Assembly: GCF_020423045.1 (NCBI RefSeq)
Contig: NZ_CP081943.1
Coordinates: 2,046,001 to 2,110,000 of the forward strand
Length of the DNA stretch: 64,000 bases
Origin: Pseudomonas sp. MM213
GTDB lineage: Bacteria; Pseudomonadota; Gammaproteobacteria; Pseudomonadales; Pseudomonadaceae
Reading direction: 5' to 3'
How positions within the stretch are numbered: the stretch's first letter is position 1; every line of letters begins with the position of its first letter. The translations under genes and the position numbers were made by a program. The notes below the pieces were generated by a model, which made no database searches, was not told the origin of the DNA, and was given only the letters and a program-made list of their open reading frames with translations. Below, one piece after another: positions 56,492 through 64,000 of this stretch.

Positions 56492-57166
56492 ATGCTGGAA
56501 GGACTGGGCCGGACACAGCAAGACCTGCTCAATGCGCTGCTGCACCATGCGAGCGGCATGAGCATTGACGAGTTGGCCGAACAACTGGCCGTCACGCGCA
56601 CTGCGATTCGCCAGCATCTGGCGGCGCTTGAGCGTGACGGCCTGGTGTTGCGGGGCGAAACCCGGCCGACGGGCCGGCGTCCAGAGCAACTGTACCGGCT
56701 CACCGACCATGCCAAGGAGCAGTTTCCTCGCCAGTATCAGATGCTGGCGAGTGTGCTGATCGATGAAGTGGCCGGCATCATCGGTCCCGAAGCGCTGGCC
56801 ACGCTGATGCGCAGCATGGGCCGAAAACTGGCGCTGGATCGTGAATCACAGGTGGTCGACGAAGCCAGGATCGTGCAACACATGAACCAGGCGGGATACC
56901 AGTCGGAGGTGTTCTTTCGCTCCAGCGGTGACCCGGAAATCGTCGCGCACAACTGCGTTTTTCACCGACTCGCAGAGGCCCATCCGGTGGTCTGTGAACT
57001 GGACCTGGCCTTGATCGGCACGCTGGGCGGCGCAGAAGTCGATCACACGGAATGCATGGTGCGCGGCGGTAACGTCTGCCGGTTCAAGCTTCGACCAAGC
57101 GCAGAAACGGCCGCCGAGCCCGATAACGAGCGGCCTTCTGAGCAAACAGATCCGGTTGATGATTGA
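56492..57166 (+). CDS. SufR-like winged-helix regulator with Fe-S-type cysteines
   Basis: A 224-residue protein with an N-terminal winged helix (IDELAEQLAVTRTAIRQHLAALERDGLVLRG, residues about 25-55) and a C-terminal ligand part. Cys155, Cys168 and Cys196 have spacings of 13 and 28 residues, as I recall for the cluster cysteines of SufR, plus Cys188. It may therefore sense iron-sulfur status. The last 25 residues are acidic and variable. It is co-directional with the His-rich exported protein, 19 bases downstream, and upstream of the iron-regulated cassette. Confidence 0.68.
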   Translation: MLEGLGRTQQDLLNALLHHASGMSIDELAEQLAVTRTAIRQHLAALERDGLVLRGETRPTGRRPEQLYRLTDHAKEQFPRQYQMLASVLIDEVAGIIGPEALATLMRSMGRKLALDRESQVVDEARIVQHMNQAGYQSEVFFRSSGDPEIVAHNCVFHRLAEAHPVVCELDLALIGTLGGAEVDHTECMVRGGNVCRFKLRPSAETAAEPDNERPSEQTDPVDD

Positions 57167-57297
57167 GCCGTCTTCGACATCGCCCGGATCGTAAGACGCG
57201 TACACCTCACCGCCTCCCCTATCCAGGTCGAGGCAGCGTTGGCCGGATGGCATCCAGCGAAGTCAGAGATTGCAGTGGCGATCCTCTCAAAGGTAGT

Positions 57298-57316
57298 ATT
57301 GAGAACGATTCACACT
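57298..57316 (+). promoter_or_regulatory. Putative Fur box before the sigma-factor gene
   Basis: ATTGAGAACGATTCACACT matches 15 of 19 positions of an idealised palindromic Fur site (AATGAGAATGATTCTCATT). It lies 21 bases upstream of the sigma gene start. Confidence 0.6.
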
Positions 57317-57336
57317 AACATCTGGAAAGCCAACCG

Positions 57337-57843
57337 GTGCAAGTTCCTCCGACCAGCAAGCTGGGCTTCTTTTTCAGCGACCATCATCGCTGGCTGCTGC
57401 AGCATATCCAGCGGCGCCTGCGCAATCACGCGGACGCTGAGGACACCGCCGCCGATACGTTTTGCCAGATGCTGGTGGCCCGGGTAGACCCCGACAGCAT
57501 CGAACAACCTCGCGCGTACCTGTCGACCATTGCCCGACGACTGATCTTTGACCGTCATCGCCGGCGCAAGCTGGAACTGGCCTACCTCGAACGCCTGTCC
57601 ACGCTGCCCGAGGCGTTTGCCCCCTCCCCTGAAGAACAGTTGCAACTGATCGAAGCCCTGGTCGCGATCGACCGGGCGCTCGACGGCTTGCCACTGGTCG
57701 TCAAAGCCACGTTCCTCTACAGCCAGCTGGACGGTCTGAGCTACGTGGCGATTGCCCACAAAATGGGGCTTTCGGAACGCACGGTCAGCCGCTACATGAA
57801 ACAGGCATTGCGTCAGTGCTACCTGAGCGAGTTGACGCCATGA
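57337..57843 (+). CDS. FecI-type ECF sigma factor
   Basis: A 168-residue extracytoplasmic-function sigma factor with sigma2 (HADAEDTAADTFCQMLVARVD, region 30-50) and sigma4 (LSYVAIAHKMGLSERTVSRYMKQAL, region 130-155) HTH. The start is GTG 57337. It would direct transcription of the receptor once the anti-sigma releases it. Downstream FecR overlaps by four bases (ATGA). The gene has a Fur-like site in its promoter, so it is iron-repressed by inference. Confidence 0.9.
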   Translation: MQVPPTSKLGFFFSDHHRWLLQHIQRRLRNHADAEDTAADTFCQMLVARVDPDSIEQPRAYLSTIARRLIFDRHRRRKLELAYLERLSTLPEAFAPSPEEQLQLIEALVAIDRALDGLPLVVKATFLYSQLDGLSYVAIAHKMGLSERTVSRYMKQALRQCYLSELTP

Positions 57844-58817
57844 GCACGCCGCGCCTTGATCCGGTCAGCGAGCAGGCCATCGACTGGATGGTGAGCCTTC
57901 GTGCCGGCAAGCCCGATGCCGCACTGCAAGAACGGTTCAACGCATGGCTGGCGATGGACCCCGCACACGCCCGGGCCTGGGCCACCTTGCAGGAACGCCT
58001 TGGCGGTTCCTTCAACACGATTCGTGCCCTGGATCGGCGCCTGCCTGGTCAAGCCAACGAAGCGCGGCAACTACTGTTGCAGCCCCACGGTTCACGCCGC
58101 GATGCGCTCCGCGTGATCGCGGGCCTGGGCCTGCTGGGCGGCGGCGCGTGGCTCGGCATCCGCAGCCCGCTGGGTGACTCGCTGCTGGCGGATCTGCACA
58201 CCGGCCGTGGCCAGCGTCAGGACTTCACGCTAGCCGACGGCAGCCGCCTGAGTCTGAACGCGAACAGCGCGGTGGACCTGCGCTTCGATGACAAGCAAAG
58301 GCTGGTGATTCTGCGCCACGGCGAGCTGGTGATTCAGGTAGCGGCCGACCCCCTGCGTCCGCTGCGGGTGCGCACCGCTCAAGGTGAAATACGGGCACTG
58401 GGCACCCGTTTCCTGGTGGCTCAGGAACAAGACGCGACTCGCGTTGTGGTGCTGCAACACTCCATCGAAGCCCGTCTGTTCGACGGCACGACACTTGACC
58501 TGCAGGAAGGTCAATCGGCCTTGTTGTATGCAGGGAAAATTGTCCCGGTGGCCGGCGATCAGCGTCATCGCGCCGATTGGCTCAGCGGGCGATTGAACGT
58601 GCTGGACGATCCCCTGGAACAGGTCGTCGATGCGCTGCGCCCGTACAGCCGGGGTTTTGTCCGCGTGGCTCCCGAGGTTCGCGGCTTGCGCGTCCAGGGC
58701 GTATTCCCGTTGAACGATCCGGATCGGGTGTTCACGGCCCTGGCGGAAACCCTGCCGATTCGCGTGGATCGCTACAGCCCATGGTTGACGCTGATACGTG
58801 CAAAAGAGTCGCGCTGA
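57840..58817 (+). CDS. FecR-type anti-sigma/sensor protein
   Basis: A 325-residue single-pass protein. A cytoplasmic N-terminus (WMVSLRAGKPDAALQERFNAWLAMDPAHARAWA, sigma-binding FecR_N) is followed by the transmembrane span RVIAGLGLLGGGAWLGI (about 88-104). The FecR periplasmic domain has GRGQRQDFTLADGSRLSLN. It senses the ligand-loaded receptor and controls the sigma factor. ATGA overlap with the sigma gene means coupled translation. A frame upstream to 57816 exists but lies within the sigma gene. Confidence 0.92.
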   Translation: MSTPRLDPVSEQAIDWMVSLRAGKPDAALQERFNAWLAMDPAHARAWATLQERLGGSFNTIRALDRRLPGQANEARQLLLQPHGSRRDALRVIAGLGLLGGGAWLGIRSPLGDSLLADLHTGRGQRQDFTLADGSRLSLNANSAVDLRFDDKQRLVILRHGELVIQVAADPLRPLRVRTAQGEIRALGTRFLVAQEQDATRVVVLQHSIEARLFDGTTLDLQEGQSALLYAGKIVPVAGDQRHRADWLSGRLNVLDDPLEQVVDALRPYSRGFVRVAPEVRGLRVQGVFPLNDPDRVFTALAETLPIRVDRYSPWLTLIRAKESR

Positions 58818-58825
58818 TAAATTTT

Positions 58826-58844
58826 TTTGAAAATAACTCTCATT
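58826..58844 (+). promoter_or_regulatory. Second Fur-like site before the receptor
   Basis: TTTGAAAATAACTCTCATT matches 14 of 19 positions of the ideal Fur site, with a well kept right half. It lies about 65 bases upstream of the receptor start. Confidence 0.5.
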
Positions 58845-58909
58845 CGTGTCCGGTTTTCATTTCTCGTCCCACCTATCTCCTGACACTTCCACATTTTCAG
58901 GAGAACGCT

Positions 58910-61345
58910 GTGTTCAACCCGTGGCCCCATGCCCTTTCCGCCGCTGTCGCCCTGGCAACCCTGGCGAGCCCTGCCCTGTCGCAGGCGCAAGACCTGATGT
59001 TCAACCTACCGGCCGGCCCACTCGCCAGCACGCTGAATGCCATCGCCAGCCAGAGCGGCCATATCGTTTCATTGGAGCCTTCGCTGGTGCAGGGCAAACA
59101 AGCCCCGGCAGTGGTCGGCCAGATGCCTGCGGAACAGGCGATGCAAAAGGCGTTGTCGGGCAGCGGCCTGCAATTGCGAGTGACCGGGCAAGGTAACTTC
59201 AGCGTCGAGCCAGCCCCGGACAACAGCGCAGCGTTGCAGCTGGGCGTGACCAACATCGTCGAACGCAGCACCGACGCCACCACCGAAGGCTCAGGCTCCT
59301 ACGCTGCGCGGGCGGTGACCATCGGCAAGGGCACCCACACCCTCAAGGAAATCCCGCAGTCGGTCACGGTGATGACCCGCAAGCAAATGGACGATCAGGA
59401 TATCGTCGATCTCAAGGACGCGGCCAACAAGACCACCGGCCTGGTCGGTGCTCAAGGCGTAGGCAGAGGCCTGATCCTGAGCTCGCGTGGTTTCCAGATC
59501 GATGACTGGCAATACGACGGCGTGCCGATTCCGCGCAACTATTACTCGCTGGGCAACTGGGCCACGCAGGACCTGATTTTCTTCGATCGCATGGAAGTGC
59601 TACGTGGCGCGTCCGGCCTGCTGCAAGGCACCGGCAGCCCTGGCGGCGCGGTCAACCTGGTACGCAAACGCGGCCAGGCCGCACCGATAGTGACCCTCAC
59701 CGGCAAGGCCGGCTCATGGGACCACTACGGTCTGCAACTGGACGCCGGCGGGCCGCTGAACCAGGCCGGCACCGTGCGCGGGCGCTTCATTGCCGACCAG
59801 GACGACAGCCACTCGTTCGTCGATTCCGAATGGTACAAGACCACCTCGCTGTACGGCGCGCTGGACTTCGACCTGCGTGAAGACACCACCCTGGGCCTGG
59901 CAGTCAGCCAGTCCGACGGCGAATCGCGCTCGAACGTGCGCGGCTTCCCCCGCTACGCCGGCGGTAAACCCATCGACCTGCCGCGCAGCACGTACACCGG
60001 GGCGAAGTGGAACCATTCGGACATCGATGTCACCACGCTCTACACCGACCTGGAACACCGTTTCAACGACGATTGGGCCTTCAAGGTCGGCGCCGTGCGC
60101 ATGACTGAAACCAATAAAGCGAAAAACCAACGGGTGCAATCCAGTGGCAACGGCATCAATGCCGATGGCAGCGGCGTGCAGTACGCTGACTTCGTGACGG
60201 ACATGGACTCCACCAAAGTTGCTCTGGACATGAACCTCAACGGCAAATTCGAAGCCTTGTCCATGCAGCAGGAAATCATGGTGGGCGGCAACTATTCCAA
60301 ATACACGTCAGACGACAAATTCGCCCGAACCTTCAATAACAGTGCCGACACCATCTTCGACATTGATCACAACCGTCCCGAAATCAGCTACGACGGTTTG
60401 CTCAATAGCCCCGGTGGCCGTGGGACACCGAGCAAATATGACATCCGCCAAAAAGGCCTCTACGGCAGCTGGCGGGTCAAACCGATTGATCCGCTGACCC
60501 TCGTGCTCGGCTCACGGGTCAGTTGGTACGACTACAGCTATCAAGCGTGGCGCCAGGACGCGACCAGCATTACCGCCGATCCTGAAAGCACCAGCAACGA
60601 AAACGGTGAAGTCACCCCCTTCGCCGGTATCGTCTATGACTTGAGTCGCGAATGGGCGGTCTATGCCAGCTACACCGACGTGTTCACGCCGCAAACCGAA
60701 CGCAGTACAAGCGGCTCGGTAATCAAACCGATCATCGGTACGAACTACGAGTTGGGTCTCAAGGGCGAGTTGATGGAGGGCCGGGTCAATACGTCCCTGG
60801 CGTTGTTCCGTTACGACCAGGAAAACCGCGCCACGCTCGATATGGACGGTGGGCAAAACTGCGACGGTTGGTACTGCTCGAAGGCATCCGGCAAAGTACG
60901 CAGCCAGGGTCTCGACGCCGAAATCAGCGGCGAAGTGCTGGACGGTCTGCAACTGTTTGCCGGTTATACCTACAACACCACCAAGTACCTCAAGGACCCG
61001 GACAACGAAGGCAAAGTCTTCAGCTGGTGGACGCCGAAACACATGCTGCGCGTCTGGGGTAACTACCAGTTCAGTGGCGACTGGAGCCGTGTGAGTACCG
61101 GCCTGGGCTTCACGACCCAAAGCCATACGCTGGGTTACGACCACGTCGTCAACGTACCGGGTTACACCGTCTGGAATGCCCGTGTCGGTTACCAACTCTC
61201 CTCGGAGATCGAGCTGGCGATGAACGCCAACAACCTGTTTGACAAGACTTACTACACGGCGGCCTACAACCAGATCAACGGCAACAACAACTACGGTGAA
61301 CCACGCAACGTGATGTTCAGCGTGAAATACACGCCGGAGTTCTAA
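58910..61345 (+). CDS. TonB-dependent siderophore receptor with signalling domain
   Basis: An 811-residue outer-membrane receptor with a signal sequence, an N-terminal secretin/TonB (STN) signalling domain at about 30-95 (FNLPAGPLASTLNAIASQSG, VGQMPAEQAMQKALSGSGL), a plug (IPQSVTVMTRKQMDDQDI, GLILSSRGF) and a 22-strand barrel ending in Phe. The GTG start at 58910 has AGGAG six bases before it; the open frame upstream overlaps fecR. It imports a ferric siderophore and signals to FecR. FpvA/FoxA-type length; the siderophore is unknown. Confidence 0.92.
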   Translation: MFNPWPHALSAAVALATLASPALSQAQDLMFNLPAGPLASTLNAIASQSGHIVSLEPSLVQGKQAPAVVGQMPAEQAMQKALSGSGLQLRVTGQGNFSVEPAPDNSAALQLGVTNIVERSTDATTEGSGSYAARAVTIGKGTHTLKEIPQSVTVMTRKQMDDQDIVDLKDAANKTTGLVGAQGVGRGLILSSRGFQIDDWQYDGVPIPRNYYSLGNWATQDLIFFDRMEVLRGASGLLQGTGSPGGAVNLVRKRGQAAPIVTLTGKAGSWDHYGLQLDAGGPLNQAGTVRGRFIADQDDSHSFVDSEWYKTTSLYGALDFDLREDTTLGLAVSQSDGESRSNVRGFPRYAGGKPIDLPRSTYTGAKWNHSDIDVTTLYTDLEHRFNDDWAFKVGAVRMTETNKAKNQRVQSSGNGINADGSGVQYADFVTDMDSTKVALDMNLNGKFEALSMQQEIMVGGNYSKYTSDDKFARTFNNSADTIFDIDHNRPEISYDGLLNSPGGRGTPSKYDIRQKGLYGSWRVKPIDPLTLVLGSRVSWYDYSYQAWRQDATSITADPESTSNENGEVTPFAGIVYDLSREWAVYASYTDVFTPQTERSTSGSVIKPIIGTNYELGLKGELMEGRVNTSLALFRYDQENRATLDMDGGQNCDGWYCSKASGKVRSQGLDAEISGEVLDGLQLFAGYTYNTTKYLKDPDNEGKVFSWWTPKHMLRVWGNYQFSGDWSRVSTGLGFTTQSHTLGYDHVVNVPGYTVWNARVGYQLSSEIELAMNANNLFDKTYYTAAYNQINGNNNYGEPRNVMFSVKYTPEF

Positions 61346-61366
61346 CACCGCCGATCGATCATCAAC

Positions 61367-61398
61367 GCCCTCCTTCCGGCTGCTGTCGCAGGGAGGGC
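61367..61398 (+). terminator. Possible terminator after the receptor
   Basis: GCCCTCC pairs with GGAGGGC around an 18-base loop 20 bases after the receptor stop; only a short T stretch follows. Confidence 0.4.
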
Positions 61399-61408
61399 CG
61401 TTTCAGGG

Positions 61409-61873
61409 TCATTCAATTTCCAAAGGTATCGCAAACGTTCTTTTATTATTCTGCATCGCGACAAACGTTTTGAACTGCTTGATGTTTCCGAAGAAAAACA
61501 ACTCTCTGGTTAATTGTTCGTACTCACTCATGTCTCGTACATTCAACACCAGCAAAAAGTCAAAATCCCCCGCCACATAATAAACCTGCTGAACTTGCGG
61601 ACAACTCACAAAGCGCCGCTTGATCTCATCCAGCAAATCAAGTCTTTCATTCTCTAGTTTAACTTCGACGATAACGGTGATCGGTCGGCCGACCGCTGCC
61701 GGGTCGACAATGCTCACGTTATATCTGATCACTCCCGCCGCTTCGAGGGCGGTAATTCTTCTATTGACTGCCGAGGGAGACAGGTTCACGCCCTCAGCCA
61801 GTTCCCGCTGGGAAATCCGGTTGTTTTCCTGAAGGAAGTTGAGAATTTTGCGGTCATAGGCATCTAGCTGCAT
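61409..61873 (-). CDS. Lrp/AsnC-family regulator
   Basis: A 154-residue protein with HTH (LDAYDRKILNFLQENNRISQRELAEGVNLSPSAVNRRITALE, residues 3-44) and a RAM domain (VYYVAGDFDFLLVLNVRDM). Usual family length. Such proteins respond to amino acids. It is divergent from the amino-acid ABC transporter genes, which it probably controls. Confidence 0.9.
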   Translation of the reverse strand: MQLDAYDRKILNFLQENNRISQRELAEGVNLSPSAVNRRITALEAAGVIRYNVSIVDPAAVGRPITVIVEVKLENERLDLLDEIKRRFVSCPQVQQVYYVAGDFDFLLVLNVRDMSEYEQLTRELFFFGNIKQFKTFVAMQNNKRTFAIPLEIE

Positions 61874-62211
61874 AGGGGAACTCCTTCACCGGGGGCCCAG
61901 CCATTACAGCAGAAAAGGCACCTGGACGCTCATTCGTTGCGCACAAGCCCTTGTACCAACGCACTTGACCTGAGCGCCGCGCAACAAAATGCTGAAAACG
62001 CAACGATGGTGCGTTTGACGCCGCGATTTTCGAGCAATCGTGCGCCCCCTGAGCATTAGCATCGTTTTATCCCACCTGCTTGTCAGGCAAGGGCTGCGCT
62101 CCACCCGCCGAAAACAATAAAAACGGAGAAAGCATGACTAACGCCATCTCACCCCCAATCGCAGCTTTTAGTTTGGTACTGCCCCACCACTTAACCGATG
62201 GGAGTTTCACG
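61874..62211. other. Intergenic region between Lrp regulator and ABC transporter
   Basis: About 340 bases holding the promoters of both genes. A second in-frame ATG at 62134 with its own GGAG site precedes the binding-protein start and could serve as an alternative start. No other gene seen. Confidence 0.4.
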
Positions 62212-63111
62212 ATGAACAGTGCTCAAGAAAGTCGAGTTGACCGCCGTATCATTTCAAAGGCCGGTCGTTTTCTTATCGTTGGCGCAGCCAGTCTTATCTT
62301 CAGCCTCGGTATTACCGGCGCAGCGAGTGCAGCCAGCCTGGCAGAGATAAACACTCGCGGCACACTTAACGTTGCAACCGAAGACAGTTATTACCCTTTC
62401 GAATTTATAAAGGACGGTGAGTCCGAGGGTTTCCATAAGGACGTTATCGCGGAGCTGCGCAAGTACGCTCAATTCAAAGTGAATCAGGACATCATGCCCT
62501 GGACCGGCCTGCTGGCGGGTATCACCTCAGGGAAGTACGACGCCGCCATCACTGGCGCCGGTGTTACGGAGGAGCGCCTGGGCGCCTTTGACTTCGTGGC
62601 ACCGGTCGCCCCTGAGGTCTCGCATTACATCAAGCGCGCAAACGATGACCGCATCAAAAGCGTCTCGGACCTTTCCGGGTTGATCGTCGGCGTGCAGGCC
62701 GGTGGTGCGCAACTGGCCCGATTGACGCAGCTGGATGCAAAGCTCAAAGCCTCCGGCGGTTCCATTGGCAAGATCGTGCAGTACCAATCCTACCCGGAGG
62801 CGTATGCCGACCTGGCGAACCACCGGCTCGACTACGTTGTGAACTCGATCGTGCCCGCCAACATGCTGGTGAAGGAACGTCCACAGGTGTTCGCCGTTGG
62901 CGAGGCCACTTCAAGCATGGGCTACATCGCCTGGCCAGTGGCCAAGGGCAACAAGGAACTGCTCGATTACCTGAGTGGTTTTGTGAACCACTTGCGTGAC
63001 ACCGGCAAGCTCGCCGAACTGCAGAAAAAATGGCTCGGACAGTCGTTCGATGACCTGCCCCGCGAGCCAATTACCTCTGCGCCACAGTTCACTCAACTGA
63101 CCGCGAAATAA
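62212..63111 (+). CDS. Polar amino-acid ABC transporter substrate-binding protein
   Basis: A 299-residue periplasmic binding protein with a signal peptide (GRFLIVGAASLIFSLGITGAASA) followed by the SBP_bac_3 domain: TRGTLNVATEDSYYPFEFIKDGE, PWTGLLAGITSGKYDAAITGAGVT and YADLANHRLDYVVN. It binds an amino acid or opine. ATG 62212 with GGGAG seven bases upstream gives a normal signal peptide; ATG 62134 (GGAG) would add 26 residues. The permease follows by 115 bases. Confidence 0.9.
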   Translation: MNSAQESRVDRRIISKAGRFLIVGAASLIFSLGITGAASAASLAEINTRGTLNVATEDSYYPFEFIKDGESEGFHKDVIAELRKYAQFKVNQDIMPWTGLLAGITSGKYDAAITGAGVTEERLGAFDFVAPVAPEVSHYIKRANDDRIKSVSDLSGLIVGVQAGGAQLARLTQLDAKLKASGGSIGKIVQYQSYPEAYADLANHRLDYVVNSIVPANMLVKERPQVFAVGEATSSMGYIAWPVAKGNKELLDYLSGFVNHLRDTGKLAELQKKWLGQSFDDLPREPITSAPQFTQLTAK

Positions 63112-63226
63112 CCTGAGAGCCGCCATCGTTGGCGCAAGAAGTGTCAGCGATGGTCAGGTCAGTAGATTGTTCTTTTGACCCGGCAGGTAGCCGACGGCCA
63201 AAAGACTTGTTCGAAGGATGTTTTCA

Positions 63227-63868
63227 ATGCAAAGCAGTGACTGGATCACGCTTGTGTACGCGGCCTGGACGACCCTTTGGGTGTCCGGCATTTCTATCGT
63301 GCTTGGCATCATTCTGGGGCTGGTTGTTGCCATGTTGCGGGCGGCAAAAATCCCGGTCTTGAGCCAGGCCCTCGCGGTCTATGTCAGTTTGATCAGAGCG
63401 ACACCGATGGTCACGCTGGTGCTGTTTCTGTTTGTGATTGCGCCCTCCATCGGCTGGGAAGTCGACGCCCGGGTGGTGGCCATTGCGGCCATGACCCTCA
63501 ACACCACGGCGTTCAACGCCGAGATCTGGCGCAGCGCCCTGACCAGTTTCTCGCGCGAACAACTGGAAGCGGCAAAAGCCGCCGGCATGACCACGGGGCT
63601 GACACTTCGCCGCATCATGCTCCCGCAGATGTTGACCACCAGCCTTCCCGGGCTTGTGAACGAAATGTCCCTGTTGGTCAAAAGCAGTCCCGCGATCGCC
63701 ATGATCGGCATTGTGGACCTGACGCGCGTGACGAATCGGATCGCTGCCGTCACTTACGATCCGCTTCCTCCCATCCTCGCGGCGGGCCTGCTTTACATCG
63801 TGATCATCGGTGGACTTGTCCGCTTCCAGAGAATTGCAGACTCGCGCGCCAAGCGCCTGGCCATGTAG
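63227..63868 (+). CDS. Amino-acid ABC transporter permease
   Basis: A 213-residue inner-membrane protein of the His/Glu/Gln/Arg permease family with about five helices and the EAA loop (EQLEAAKAAGMTTGLTLRRIMLPQML, near 115-140). ATG 63227 has AAGGA eight bases upstream; ATG 63218 abuts it. It forms the channel with the next, partial, permease. Confidence 0.92.
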   Translation: MQSSDWITLVYAAWTTLWVSGISIVLGIILGLVVAMLRAAKIPVLSQALAVYVSLIRATPMVTLVLFLFVIAPSIGWEVDARVVAIAAMTLNTTAFNAEIWRSALTSFSREQLEAAKAAGMTTGLTLRRIMLPQMLTTSLPGLVNEMSLLVKSSPAIAMIGIVDLTRVTNRIAAVTYDPLPPILAAGLLYIVIIGGLVRFQRIADSRAKRLAM

Positions 63869-63876
63869 GGGCTCCC

Positions 63877-64000
63877 ATGAACGGAATCAAAATGCTGTGG
63901 GACAACCTGGACGTGTTCGCGGCCGGGCTGCAGAACACACTCATACTCTTTGGCGTGTCGTCTGCCTGCTCATTTATGTTGGCCTGCGTTATCGCTTTCC
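63877..64000 (+). CDS. Second amino-acid ABC transporter permease (partial)
   Basis: About 41 residues are visible, beginning MNGIKMLWDNLDVFAAGLQN, the N-terminal helix of a second permease of the same family. It starts nine bases after the previous stop with AGGGG upstream and continues past the window. An ATP-binding subunit is expected beyond. Confidence 0.88.
   Translation, partial: MNGIKMLWDNLDVFAAGLQNTLILFGVSSACSFMLACVIAF

Noticed and set aside
58577..58909. Longer N-terminus for the siderophore receptor
   Set aside because: It overlaps fecR and shows no signal; GTG 58910 with AGGAG and a signal sequence is better.

Overview
The window looks like chromosomal DNA of a Pseudomonas of the fluorescens group. 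It is GC-rich, and many intergenic gaps hold pseudomonad-type REP/REPIN palindromes. Several products are close to Pseudomonas proteins: ACC deaminase AcdS with AcdR, an OprD porin, a FecI/FecR/siderophore-receptor cassette, Mqo with an N-terminal signal and a DUF6124 protein. No phage, IS transposase, CRISPR, rRNA or tRNA was recognised.

Layout. (1) 1-7.5 kb: a glucarate operon (gudP-like transporter and the start of gudD) divergent from a LysR gene, a CAP-domain exported protein, a beta-propeller protein with a winged-helix regulator, a GNAT-Nudix pair and an orphan YbdD-like small protein. (2) 7.6-12.5 kb: an accessory pyruvate dehydrogenase E1-E2 pair preceded by two small paralogous proteins of unknown function. 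(3) 13.0-16.1 kb: acdS, divergent acdR and a lipoprotein sugar dehydrogenase, bracketed by two related REP arrays. (4) 16.8-30.3 kb: a large one-direction catabolic cluster behind a divergent LysR gene: Fe-alcohol dehydrogenase, crotonase-fold protein, class III CoA-transferase, TRAP transporter, FlK-like thioesterase, two amidohydrolases, aldehyde dehydrogenase, exported PPC/DUF296 protein and OprD porin. The substrate is not known to me; this is the best candidate for an undescribed system here. (5) 30.4-42.5 kb: a seven-unit REP array, a chemoreceptor, a frameshifted diguanylate cyclase, katG, a 27-residue membrane peptide, another REP array, LysR, an exported DJ-1-like protein, a DHA2-type exporter and msrA. 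(6) 42.7-49.7 kb: an accessory stretch with unrecognised genes, a nonsense-interrupted gene, an HscC/J-domain chaperone pair, four copies of a degenerate palindrome and a truncated mqo tail fused to another gene remnant. (7) 49.7-64 kb: a divergent DapF-like epimerase, mqo, ilvD, a collapsed chemoreceptor remnant with a 193-bp tandem duplication, two exported small proteins, a SufR-like regulator, an iron-responsive sigma/anti-sigma/receptor cassette, and an Lrp regulator divergent from an amino-acid ABC transporter that runs off the end.

How the genes may work together. The catabolic cluster has outer-membrane entry (OprD), periplasmic capture and inner-membrane uptake (TRAP), lactone or ester hydrolysis (two amidohydrolases), CoA activation and processing (CoA-transferase, crotonase, thioesterase) and oxidation steps (ADH, ALDH). 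The accessory PDH beside acdS raises the possibility that 2-oxobutyrate from ACC deamination is oxidised locally. Start codons were chosen by Shine-Dalgarno spacing and family N-termini. Functional names rest on motif recognition by eye, not on database searches.
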